Notes under the pieces: model-generated
What the model saw: only the letters and a program-made list of their open reading frames with translations
Told to the model about the DNA's origin: nothing
The model's database searches: none
In this document: one piece after another, positions 1 to 7,978 of the stretch
Numbering within the stretch: the stretch's first letter is position 1
How the letters are laid out: each line of letters starts with the position of its first letter
Made by a program: the position numbers and the translations under genes
Source: Micromonospora orduensis
GTDB taxonomy: Bacteria; Actinomycetota; Actinomycetes; Mycobacteriales; Micromonosporaceae
Direction: 5' to 3'
NCBI RefSeq assembly: GCF_006228125.1
Contig: NZ_VDFY01000177.1
Coordinates: forward strand, 1 to 38,916
Length of the DNA stretch: 38,916 nucleotides

Positions 1-76
1 TTTTTTTTTTCAAGCAGAAGGCGGCATACGAGCTAGGCTCCGGTCTCGTGGGCTCGGAGATGTGTATAAGAGACAG
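1..76. other. Illumina P7 / Nextera adapter contamination
   Basis: Ten T residues are followed by the P7 grafting oligo (11-34, two mismatches to the standard at 21 and 33), an 8-base index AGGCTCCG (35-42), the Nextera read-2 sequence and the transposase mosaic end AGATGTGTATAAGAGACAG ending at 76. The T10 leader is the linker of flow-cell-bound P7 oligos. From memory the index equals Nextera XT N720. This is library-construction sequence, not genome; genomic DNA begins at 77. Confidence 0.98.
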
Positions 77-262
77 GGGTGGCACCTCGGTACGACCGAC
101 CACGGTCGCCCGGCCGCGTGGCGGCGGGGGTGGCTGGTGGGACATCCCGATGTCGCCGGGGTAGCGCTGGCCGGGGAACTGGGGATGCCACTCGGTGGTC
201 GGTTCGAGCACCCAGGACGGTTCGTTCGGGTCCCGCCACCGGTCGGTGTAGCGGCCGTTCAT
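77..262 (-). CDS. N-terminal fragment of an unidentified protein, cut by the adapter
   Basis: An ATG at 262 (minus) opens a frame of 62 genomic codons beginning MNGRYTDRWRDPNEPSW, then a Trp/Pro/Gln-rich part and a run of five prolines near residue 44. The frame has no stop and reads straight into the adapter, where it would give the well-known contaminant peptide LSLIHISEPTRP. The balanced composition, and the lack of stops, are unlike the Arg/Pro-rich shadow frames around it, so I take it as the true start of a gene that continues beyond the contig. The proline-rich hydrophilic start suggests a cytoplasmic N-terminus, perhaps of a membrane protein, but no family can be assigned from 62 residues. 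The start codon is the only ATG near this point. Confidence 0.6.
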
Positions 263-649
263 CCGCCGAGCCCGTCGCCGCACCCGACCGCTCGGTCGAT
301 CCCCGCCGGAGGTGGGCCGTCCGCCTTCGTACGCCGGTGACCGCCGGGCGTCCGGTCGCCGCCTGCCACGCCCCGGTGGCCGGCTCGCGTCCGCTCGCTC
401 ACGGCGTTGTCACCTCGTTGCAAATTGTCGCGCTGGGGCCTCGCGTACCGGTTCCGGTTCGCCCGTCCCGGCAGGGCGTGGCTGCGGATGGAGGGTAACG
501 GCGTGGGCTCTCCCACCGCCACTGTGGCACCGTCCACGGGTGCAAACGTTATCCCAAAGTTTCGGACATTTGGTTCTATAACCGAATCTGGCTTTCGACG
601 ATACTCCCACCGTCGACGCGGGCCTGGGGCGGTACGGCCCGACCGAGGC
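263..649. other. Intergenic region with unassigned structured leader-like DNA
   Basis: There is no convincing gene here. The stretch 540-605 is clearly less GC-rich than its surroundings and carries an imperfect 7-1-7 palindrome at 552-566 (TCCCAAA-G-TTTCGGA). On the minus strand, 456-485 contains a GC stem-forming block that ends in GGGCGAACC and lies about 200 bases before the truncated gene. It could be a long 5' leader of that gene, possibly regulatory. All open frames crossing it have the Arg/Ser/Pro composition of shadow ORFs. Confidence 0.5.
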
Positions 650-1210
650 TCAGGGATGCTCCATGACGAGGACCGCGACGGTGCCGGGCAGCAGTGCCTC
701 GTAGCGGTGCGGCGCGTCGCCGGGAAACGCCGCGTAGTCGCCGGGCTCGATCTCGACCGGGCCCGACTCGGGGCCCACCCGCAGCCGTCCGGCGGCCAGC
801 ACCACATGCTCGACGCTGCGCGGTGTGTGCGCGTCGGCGGTCCGGATCGCGCCCGGCTCCAGCTTGATCAGATAGATGTCCCGCCGCAGGTGCGCCGCGC
901 CGGCGCTGAGCAGGGTGCCGGTGAAGTCGGCCTGCTCGGAGCCGACCTGCGGCCCGTCGCCGGCCCTGATCACCCGCACGCCGCCAGTGGCCGGCTCGAC
1001 CAGTTGGCCGAGCGGCACGTTGAGCGCCCTGCTGAGCGCCCACAGCGTCTCCATGTTCGGGTTGCCGGTCCCCGACTCCAGCTGGGAGAGGGTGGACTTG
1101 GCGACGCCGGCCCGGCGAGCGAGCTCGGTCAGCGAGATGCCGACCCGTTCGCGTTCCCGACGCAGGGCCCCGGCGATGGTGGCGAGGGGGCCGTCCGGCT
1201 CAGCGGGCAT
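650..1210 (-). CDS. XRE-family transcriptional regulator with C-terminal cupin domain
   Basis: A 186-residue protein. Residues about 8-62 form a lambda-repressor-like HTH (LARRAGVAKSTLSQLESG is the recognition region). Residues about 110-180 form a small cupin barrel with the PGDYAAFPGDAPHRYEA stretch typical of the ligand or metal pocket. Proteins of this architecture usually repress small metabolic or transport operons and bind a small effector in the cupin. I start at the ATG at 1210 rather than the GTG at 1357, because family homology begins there and the extension is shadow-like. Two inverted repeats lie 20-65 bases upstream and suggest autoregulation. The neighbouring gene that might be its target lies beyond the truncated contig end. 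Function is well supported at family level, but the effector is unknown. Confidence 0.85.
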   Translation of the reverse strand: MPAEPDGPLATIAGALRRERERVGISLTELARRAGVAKSTLSQLESGTGNPNMETLWALSRALNVPLGQLVEPATGGVRVIRAGDGPQVGSEQADFTGTLLSAGAAHLRRDIYLIKLEPGAIRTADAHTPRSVEHVVLAAGRLRVGPESGPVEIEPGDYAAFPGDAPHRYEALLPGTVAVLVMEHP

Positions 1211-1257
1211 GGCTGTGCTCCAGGGATCAGTGTTCGTCGGCCGAACAGCGACAACCT

Positions 1258-1273
1258 GTTCACCAGGGTGAAC
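1258..1273. promoter_or_regulatory. Candidate operator of the XRE-cupin regulator
   Basis: Perfect 7-2-7 palindrome GTTCACC-AG-GGTGAAC, 48 bases upstream of the regulator start. A second inverted repeat, TGTTCG-N5-CGAACA at 1231-1247, and further GTTCG/CGAAC half sites near 1281-1294 accompany it. Position and clustering fit an autoregulatory XRE operator. Confidence 0.45.
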
Positions 1274-1357
1274 TACGCGTACGGTACAACGAACATCCGG
1301 GTCCCGGATGCTTCGTGACGGGCTTGGGCCGATGCCGTTCGTGCGCGGCGCGGGCAC

Positions 1358-1951
1358 TCAGACCTTGTCGCCCAGATTCACCTGGGGAGCCGGGGCGCGC
1401 ATCCGCCGGAACGTGATCGACCGCATCACCGCGTACAGGTAGAGCGAGCCCATGCGCTGGTCGGTCTTCGGGAAGCGCTCGCGGACCAGCTTGCCGATCT
1501 TGCGGCAGATCAGCACCGAGTCGATCACCACGCCCAGCGCCAGCGCGCCCCAGAGCAGGTTGGAGATCAGCCGGACCAGCGGCGGCATCGCCGCGTTCGA
1601 CCCGATCAGCACGATCAGCGCGCCGCCGAAGAACCAGGTGCCGACGGTACGACGGGAGTCGACCACGTTGCGCGCCAGCAGCCGCTCCGGACCCCGGTCG
1701 CGGGGGCCACCCTCACGGCGGAACTCCGACGCGGCCTCGGCACGCAGCTGGCGGCGGCGCTCCCGCTCCTCCTCCTTGGTCAGAGGACGGCTGGGGCCGG
1801 CCGGGCGACGGCCGGCGGTGGGCCGCTTCGGAGTCTCACGACCCTTGGCAGGGGTGTAACCCCGGGGACGGTCGGCGGTCTCCTCGGGGCTCACCGAGGT
1901 GACGGCCTCGTCGACGAGGTCGGTGGACTTGCGGCGAAAGAGCGACGGCAC
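1358..1951 (-). CDS. DUF3043 membrane protein
   Basis: A 197-residue protein that I recognise as the actinobacterial DUF3043 family. It starts at a GTG (VPSLFRRKSTD, residue 1); the upstream frame extension is Arg/Pro-rich shadow. Residues 1-100 are hydrophilic, very basic and acidic with an EEERERRR helix, and carry the conserved GYTPAKGR(E)TPKRP segment. Two transmembrane helices follow at about 103-120 and 130-150, and a basic cytoplasmic tail ends in RMRAPAPQVNLGDKV. No biochemical function is established for the family. It lies downstream of murA on the same strand, but a strong hairpin separates the two, so it is probably transcribed on its own. Confidence 0.85.
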   Translation of the reverse strand: MPSLFRRKSTDLVDEAVTSVSPEETADRPRGYTPAKGRETPKRPTAGRRPAGPSRPLTKEEERERRRQLRAEAASEFRREGGPRDRGPERLLARNVVDSRRTVGTWFFGGALIVLIGSNAAMPPLVRLISNLLWGALALGVVIDSVLICRKIGKLVRERFPKTDQRMGSLYLYAVMRSITFRRMRAPAPQVNLGDKV

Positions 1952-1976
1952 GCGGCAAGGGTAGCCAACGAACCGC

Positions 1977-2004
1977 GCCCGGTGCACATCGCGGTGCACC
2001 GGGC
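1977..2004 (-). terminator. Hairpin terminator after murA
   Basis: Perfect 11-bp stem (GCCCGGTGCAC / GTGCACCGGGC) with a 6-base loop, between the murA stop and the DUF3043 start. There is no T-run, as is common for high-GC actinobacterial terminators. Confidence 0.6.
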
Positions 2005-2076
2005 CGACGGCTCCAGATCGCAGCGCGGCGTCAGATGCGCCGAACTGGAGTTGTCGTAGCGACCAGGTGGTCGACG

Positions 2077-3432
2077 TTACGGACGCTCGGCGTGCGCGCC
2101 CAGGTCGGCGAGCTTGGCCTCGAAGTCCTCGTAGCCCCGGTTGATCAGGTCGACGCCGTACACCCGGGAGGTGCCCTCGGCCGCGAGCGCCGCGATCAGG
2201 TGGCTGAACCCGGCCCGCAGGTCGGGGATGACCAGGTCGGCGGCGTGCAGCTTGCTCGGCCCGGCGATGACCGCCGAGTGCTTGAAGTTGCGCCGGCCGA
2301 AACGGCACGGGGTGCCACCGAGGCAGTCCCGGTAGACCTGGATGTTGGCGCCCATCGAGTTCAGCGCCTCGGTGTAGCCCAGCCGCTGCTCGTACACCGT
2401 CTCGTGGACGATCGACAGGCCGCGGGCCTGGGTCAGCGCCACGACCAGCGGCTGCTGCCAGTCGGTCATGAAGCCGGGGTGCACGTCGGTCTCCAGCGCC
2501 ACCGCGTTCAGCTCGCCACCGGGGTGCCAGAAGCGGATGCCACCCTCCTGGCCCAGGTCGCCCAGCTTCGGCGGCCGGGCGTCGGTGACCTCGTACTCGC
2601 CGCCGACCGACCGGAAGATGTTCAGGAAGGTCATCATGTCGGCCTGCTGCGCGCCGAGCACCTCGACGTGGCCACGGGTGGCCAGCGCGGCGGCGGCCCA
2701 GCTCGCCGCCTCGATCCGGTCCGGAATCGGCCGATGCGTGTAGCCGTGCAGCTTCGGTACGCCCTGGATCTCGATCACCCGGTCGGTGTGCACCTTGATG
2801 ATCGCGCCCATCTTCTGCAGGATGCAGATCAGGTCGATGATCTCCGGCTCCACCGCGGCGTTGCGCAGCTCGGTGACACCCTCGGCCATCACCGCGGTCA
2901 GCAGCACCTGCTCGGTGGCGCCGACACTCGGGTACGGCAGGGCGAACTTGGTGCCGTGCAGACCGTTCGGCGCCGACAGGTGCAGACCCTCCGGCCGCTT
3001 GTCGACAGTCGCGCCGAACTCCCGCAGCGCCTGCAGGTGGAAGTCGATCGGACGCGGGCCGATGTGACAGCCGCCCAGGTCCGGGATGAACGCGTGCCCG
3101 AGCCGGTGCAGCAGCGGACCGCAGAACAGGATCGGGATCCGGCTCGACCCCGCGTGCACGTTGATCTGGTCGGTGCTCGCGCTCTCCACGTTCGCGGGGT
3201 CGAAGACGAGCTCGCCGTCCTCGGCACCGTCGGTCACCTTGACGCCGTGCAGACCGAGCAGACCCCGGACCACCTCGACGTCACGGATCTTTGGCACGTC
3301 GAACAGCCGGCTCGGGGTGTCGCCGAGCAGCGCGGCGACCATCGCCTTCGAAACCAGGTTCTTCGCGCCGCGCACGCGGATCCGCCCTTCGAGCGGAGTA
3401 CCTCCGTGCACGACCAGGACGTCGTCGGTCAA
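2077..3432 (-). CDS. murA: UDP-N-acetylglucosamine 1-carboxyvinyltransferase (MurA)
   Basis: A 451-residue protein of normal family length. It transfers enolpyruvate from PEP to UDP-GlcNAc, the first committed cytoplasmic step of peptidoglycan synthesis. The N-terminal RGAKN motif (residues 21-25) supplies the conserved Lys-Asn pair. The catalytic loop PDLGGCHIGPRPID is present with Cys122, the residue alkylated by fosfomycin; many other actinobacteria carry Asp here instead. The C-terminus (VIPDLRAGFSHLIAALAAEGTSRVYGVDLINRGYEDF) is the canonical closing segment of the EPT fold. The ATG at 3432 starts directly in the conserved MTDDVLVVHGG. The gene is transcribed alone and is followed by a hairpin. 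The sequence does not predict resistance to fosfomycin. Confidence 0.96.
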   Translation of the reverse strand: MTDDVLVVHGGTPLEGRIRVRGAKNLVSKAMVAALLGDTPSRLFDVPKIRDVEVVRGLLGLHGVKVTDGAEDGELVFDPANVESASTDQINVHAGSSRIPILFCGPLLHRLGHAFIPDLGGCHIGPRPIDFHLQALREFGATVDKRPEGLHLSAPNGLHGTKFALPYPSVGATEQVLLTAVMAEGVTELRNAAVEPEIIDLICILQKMGAIIKVHTDRVIEIQGVPKLHGYTHRPIPDRIEAASWAAAALATRGHVEVLGAQQADMMTFLNIFRSVGGEYEVTDARPPKLGDLGQEGGIRFWHPGGELNAVALETDVHPGFMTDWQQPLVVALTQARGLSIVHETVYEQRLGYTEALNSMGANIQVYRDCLGGTPCRFGRRNFKHSAVIAGPSKLHAADLVIPDLRAGFSHLIAALAAEGTSRVYGVDLINRGYEDFEAKLADLGAHAERP

Positions 3433-3644
3433 CGCAACCTCCAGCGCTTCGGTGCTGCTGTGTTGATGGTGGGGAGCGTGAACCTTGTCGCTACCCCGGA
3501 TGCGGCCATATCGAAACGGCCCGCTCGCGTCGTCGCTCCGGCAGCATAGCCCTCGGTGACGAAAAAGGACTCGGTCACACCGGCGTGTGTGGCATTAATC
3601 GGTGATCCGGCACTTTTGCGTACCAACGGCGCTACGGATCGTGA

Positions 3645-4853
3645 TCAGCCGGCGGTCGGTGGCGGAGTGTCCGCGCCGGGCAGGGCGAGCATCTGGTCCA
3701 GTGCCACCCGGGCGTGGTGGGCGGTGTCGGCGTCGACAGTGATCTGGTTGACCACCCGACCCGCGACAAGCTCCTCCAGGGCCCAGACGAGGTGCGGCAG
3801 GTCGATCCGGTTCATCGTCGAGCAGTAGCAGACCGCCTTGTCCAGGAACATGATCTGCTTGTCCGGGTGCGCCAGCGCGAGCCGGCGGACCAGGTTCAGC
3901 TCGGTGCCCAGCGCCCACGCCGAGCCGGCCGGCGCCGCCTCGATCGTCTTGATGATGTACTCGGTGGAGCCGACGTAGTCGGACGCGGTGACCACCTCGT
4001 GCCGGCACTCCGGGTGGACCAGCACGTTGACCCCGGGCACCCGCTCCCGTACGTCGTTGACGCTGTCCAGGGTGAACCGGCCGTGCACCGAGCAGTGCCC
4101 CCGCCAGAGGATCATCTTCGCGTCGCGCAGCTGCTCCGGGGTCAGCCCGCCACCGGGCTTGTGCGGGTCGTAGAGCACGCAGTCGTCAAGCGACAGGCCC
4201 AGCTCCAGCACCGCCGTGTTGCGGCCCAGGTGCTGGTCGGGCAGGAAGAGCACCTTCTGCCCCTGCTCGAACGCCCAGTCCAGGGCGCGCTTGGCGTTCG
4301 ACGACGTGCAGACCACGCCACCGTTGCGGCCGACGAAGCCCTTGATGTCGGCCGACGAGTTCATGTACGTCACCGGGACGGTCGTACCGGCGATGCCCAG
4401 CTCGGTAAGCGTGTCCCAGGCGGCCTCGACCTGGCCCAGCACGGCCATGTCCGCCATCGAACAGCCCGCCGCGAGGTCGGGCAGGATCACCCGCTGGGCG
4501 TCAGTGGTGAGGATGTCGGCGCTCTCGGCCATGAAGTGCACGCCGCAGAAGACGATGTACTCCGCGTCCGGACGGGCCGCCGCCTCCCGGGCCAGCTTGA
4601 ACGAGTCGCCTGTCACATCCGCGAACTGGATCACCTCGTCGCGCTGGTAGTGGTGCCCCAGCACGAAGACCTTGCTGCCCAGCTTCGCCTTCGCCGCCGT
4701 GGCGCGGGCCACCAGATCCGGATCGCTGGGCGCCGGCAGATCGCCCGGACACTCGACGCCGCGCTCGGTGTCGGGGTCGCTGCCCCGGCCGAGCAGCAGC
4801 AGAGCCGTCGCCGTGTTGGAGGGTTCCACCCAGGTCGAAGTCACGTAGCCCAT
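3645..4853 (-). CDS. nadA: Quinolinate synthase A
   Basis: A 402-residue [4Fe-4S] enzyme that condenses iminoaspartate with dihydroxyacetone phosphate to quinolinate in de novo NAD synthesis. Motifs seen are HHYQRDEVIQFADVTGDS near residue 67, FCGVHFMAESA (Cys103), VHPECRHEV (Cys283) and KAVCYCSTM (Cys342/344). These provide the three cluster cysteines. The frame extends upstream to 4961, but I start at the ATG at 4853 (MGYVTSTWVEP), because the extension is Arg/Cys-rich shadow and overlaps the divergent promoter region. It is divergent from the glycerate kinase with a 59-bp gap. nadB and nadC, its usual partners, are not in the window. Confidence 0.95.
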   Translation of the reverse strand: MGYVTSTWVEPSNTATALLLLGRGSDPDTERGVECPGDLPAPSDPDLVARATAAKAKLGSKVFVLGHHYQRDEVIQFADVTGDSFKLAREAAARPDAEYIVFCGVHFMAESADILTTDAQRVILPDLAAGCSMADMAVLGQVEAAWDTLTELGIAGTTVPVTYMNSSADIKGFVGRNGGVVCTSSNAKRALDWAFEQGQKVLFLPDQHLGRNTAVLELGLSLDDCVLYDPHKPGGGLTPEQLRDAKMILWRGHCSVHGRFTLDSVNDVRERVPGVNVLVHPECRHEVVTASDYVGSTEYIIKTIEAAPAGSAWALGTELNLVRRLALAHPDKQIMFLDKAVCYCSTMNRIDLPHLVWALEELVAGRVVNQITVDADTAHHARVALDQMLALPGADTPPPTAG

Positions 4854-4912
4854 GGTCCCACAGCGCGAGCGCGCCGCAGCTTCGCTCGGTGTGGGCTGCC
4901 ACACTGCTCGGC

Positions 4913-6052
4913 ATGCGCGTGCTGCTCTGCCCGGACAAGTTCGCCGGCACCCTGTCCGCACCGGAGGTGGCCGACGCGGTGGCCACCGGTTGGCGCTCCG
5001 TCGCCGACGGTGACGACCTGCTGATCCGGCCCCTCGCCGACGGCGGGCCGGGCTTCGTGGAGGTGCTCGCCGACGCCCTCGACGGGCGGCGCGTGCCGGT
5101 GCCGACGGTCGACCCGCTGGGCCGGCCGGCGGCCGGTGAGATCCTGCTCACCGCCGACGGCTCGACCGCCTACCTGGAGAGCGCCCAGGCGTGCGGGCTG
5201 CACCTGCTCTCGGTGGCCGAACGCGACCCGAAGACCACCACCTCGTACGGGCTGGGTCTGCTGGTGGCCGCCGCGGTGGAGAGCGGGGCGCGGACGGTGG
5301 TGATCGGGCTGGGCGGCTCGGCCACCAACGACGCCGGCGCCGGGATGCTCGCCGCGCTGGGCGTGACGCCGCTGGACGCCGCGGGCGCCGCACTGCCGTA
5401 CGGCGGGGCGGCCCTGGCCCTGGTCGACGCCCTGGACGGCGCGCCCCGGCTGCGTGACGCCCGCCTGGTCGCCGCCACCGACGTGGACAACCCGCTGCTC
5501 GGCCTGCACGGGGCGAGCAACGTGTTCGGCCCGCAGAAGGGCGCCGACCGCGCCGACGTGCTGCTGCTCGACGCCGCGCTGGAACGCTTCGCAGCGGTGC
5601 TGGAGCGGGACCTGCCCGGCTGTCCGGCCGGGCTCGGTGCGCTGCCCGGCGGCGGTGCCGCGGGTGGTCTCGGCGCGGCCATCCTCGCCCTGGGCGGCGG
5701 CTGCGAGTCGGGCATCGGCCTGGTCACCCGGGCCACCGCGCTGGACGCCGCGCTGGACGCCGCCGACCTGGTGATCACCGGTGAGGGGTCCTTCGACCAC
5801 CAGTCGCTGCGCGGCAAGGTGGTCGCCGGGGTGGCCGGCGCGGCCCGGGACCGGGGCGTCCCCTGCGTGGTGGTGGCCGGCCAGGTCAGCACCGGCCGGC
5901 GCGAGGCCGCGTCGGCCGGGGTCACCGACGCGTACAGCCTGGTGGAGCACTTCGGCGGGGAACCGGCCGGCGGGCTCGACGCCGCGCTGAGCCGCCCCGC
6001 GGACGGGCTGCGTGAGCTGGGCGCCCGACTGGCCCGGCAGTGGAGCCGCTGA
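4913..6052 (+). CDS. Glycerate kinase (GckA/GlxK family)
   Basis: A 379-residue ATP-dependent kinase of D-glycerate, giving 2- or 3-phosphoglycerate. It starts at the ATG at 4913, in the family signature MRVLLCPDKFAGTLSA. Other motifs are RPLADGGPGFVE (residues about 43-54), the phosphate loop GLGGSATNDAGAGMLAALG (about 138) and LVITGEGSFDHQSLRGKVVAGVA (about 285). It is the first gene of the plus-strand block glycerate kinase - erpA - adoK, an order also found in Mycobacterium (Rv2205c-Rv2204c-Rv2202c, recalled). A 171-bp gap with its own -10-like TACGAT (about 6129) separates it from erpA, so cotranscription is uncertain. Confidence 0.93.
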   Translation: MRVLLCPDKFAGTLSAPEVADAVATGWRSVADGDDLLIRPLADGGPGFVEVLADALDGRRVPVPTVDPLGRPAAGEILLTADGSTAYLESAQACGLHLLSVAERDPKTTTSYGLGLLVAAAVESGARTVVIGLGGSATNDAGAGMLAALGVTPLDAAGAALPYGGAALALVDALDGAPRLRDARLVAATDVDNPLLGLHGASNVFGPQKGADRADVLLLDAALERFAAVLERDLPGCPAGLGALPGGGAAGGLGAAILALGGGCESGIGLVTRATALDAALDAADLVITGEGSFDHQSLRGKVVAGVAGAARDRGVPCVVVAGQVSTGRREAASAGVTDAYSLVEHFGGEPAGGLDAALSRPADGLRELGARLARQWSR

Positions 6053-6223
6053 GCGCCGGGAGTCGCCCCGTCGACCGGGCCGACCTGCGGCGGCGGTCAC
6101 GCCACGCGGGTGCGCCCGGCCGGGGCGGCGTACGATCGGGGAAGGACCACAACCGGGAATCACTGGACGGCGCGCGGCGTTGGCCAGTGCGTCCGGACCC
6201 AAACCGCGCAGGGAGACTTCCAC

Positions 6224-6592
6224 GTGACCACGCCAGCGCAGACCGAGTCGACCGAGGCCCAGGCCCCTACTTCCGTCGTCCTCACCGACGTCGCGGCGCA
6301 GAAGGTCAAGGCCCTGATCGAGCAGGAGGGCCGCGACGACCTGCGGCTCCGCGTCGCGGTGCAGCCGGGTGGCTGCTCCGGCCTGCGGTACCAGCTGTTC
6401 TTCGACGAGCGTTCGCTCGACGGTGATGTCGTCACCGATTTCGGTGGTGTCGAGGTCGTCGTCGACCGGATGAGCGCCCCGTACCTGTCCGGCGCGACGA
6501 TCGACTTCGCCGACCGGATCGACGCCCAGGGCTTCACCATCGACAACCCCAACGCGGGCAACTCCTGCGCCTGCGGTGACTCGTTCAACTGA
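6224..6592 (+). CDS. erpA: A-type iron-sulfur cluster carrier (ErpA/HesB family)
   Basis: A 122-residue protein that accepts Fe-S clusters from the SUF machinery and passes them to apo-enzymes in the cytoplasm. The three invariant cysteines are present: Cys51 in QPGGCSGLRY, and Cys115 and Cys117 in NSCACGDSF. I choose the GTG at 6224, preceded by GGGAG at 6211; the frame's earlier ATG at 6110 would add an Arg/Thr-rich piece absent from the family. Its position just before the respiratory block, which contains a Rieske protein, matches the conserved actinobacterial order and suggests cluster delivery to respiratory or NAD-synthesis enzymes. A strong nested hairpin follows. Confidence 0.94.
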   Translation: MTTPAQTESTEAQAPTSVVLTDVAAQKVKALIEQEGRDDLRLRVAVQPGGCSGLRYQLFFDERSLDGDVVTDFGGVEVVVDRMSAPYLSGATIDFADRIDAQGFTIDNPNAGNSCACGDSFN

Positions 6593-6600
6593 GTCGCGCG

Positions 6601-6656
6601 CCAGGCACCAGCCATGACGGGGCCGTCCTTCGGGGCGGCCCCGTCGTCGTGCCTGG
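6601..6656 (+). terminator. Nested hairpin terminator after erpA
   Basis: Inner 10-bp stem GACGGGGCCG (6616-6625) / CGGCCCCGTC (6636-6645), enclosed by a perfect outer 8-bp stem CCAGGCAC (6601-6608) / GTGCCTGG (6649-6656). Confidence 0.8.
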
Positions 6657-6679
6657 GAGCGGTCCCGACCGGTCGCCGT

Positions 6680-6697
6680 TGTCCGACCGGTCGGACA
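6680..6697. promoter_or_regulatory. 18-bp palindrome overlapping the adoK promoter
   Basis: TGTCCGACC-GGTCGGACA is a perfect dyad ending 21 bases before a TAGGCT -10-like box at 6719-6724. It would cover the -35 position of the adoK promoter. This is a candidate repressor site; no cognate regulator is nearby. Confidence 0.4.
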
Positions 6698-6721
6698 CCC
6701 GCCGGTTCGCCGGGCCGGTAG

Positions 6722-7735
<1,014 letters not shown>

Positions 7736-7748
7736 CCCGAGCCGGGGG

Positions 7749-7976
7749 TCAGTGGGTGCGGCGGATGTCGTAGGCGGGGCCTTCGGGGCCGGTGATGGCG
7801 GTCAGGAACTCCTGGCCGCGCATCCGGCACCAGGCGGGGATGTCGACCGCCGCGGCCGGGTCGTCGGCGAGCACCCGCACGACCGTCCCGATGGGCACCT
7901 GGGGCATCCGCCGGGCCGCCGCGATCACCGGTAGCGGGCAGCGCTGGCCCCGGCAGTCGAGCACCTCGTCGGGCAT
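7749..7976 (-). CDS. TusA-like sulfur carrier protein
   Basis: A 75-residue protein of the TusA/YeeD/SirA fold. It carries the defining CPxP motif in DCRGQRCPLPVIAAARRM (Cys about 13), which takes a persulfide from a cysteine desulfurase and relays it to acceptors such as tRNA-modifying or cofactor-synthesis enzymes. I choose the ATG at 7976, which has GGGG 8 bases upstream. A GTG at 7982 would overlap the upstream stop in GTGA. Either way the gene is translationally coupled to the cysteine desulfurase, 2 bases away. The final acceptor of the sulfur is not evident from the window. Confidence 0.85.
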   Translation of the reverse strand: MPDEVLDCRGQRCPLPVIAAARRMPQVPIGTVVRVLADDPAAAVDIPAWCRMRGQEFLTAITGPEGPAYDIRRTH

Positions 7977-7978
7977 GG

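Noticed and set aside
33..340. Small frames running through the adapter (MYKRQ... on plus, ...VSYTHLRAHETGA on minus)
   Set aside because: They contain adapter-encoded peptides that are well-known contaminants.
552..566. Palindrome TCCCAAA-G-TTTCGGA as a LacI-type sugar operator
   Set aside because: It resembles CGAAAnTTTCG sites of actinobacterial xylan or arabinan regulators, but one arm is mismatched and no carbohydrate gene is present.
407..1318. 303-residue plus frame opposite the XRE-cupin regulator
   Set aside because: Shadow composition; the minus strand has a recognisable HTH and cupin.
3433..3644. Possible murA promoter (TATGCT near 3543-3548, minus)
   Set aside because: The -10 is good but no -35 is found at 16-19 bases, and the distance to the start is over 100 bases, so I do not list it.
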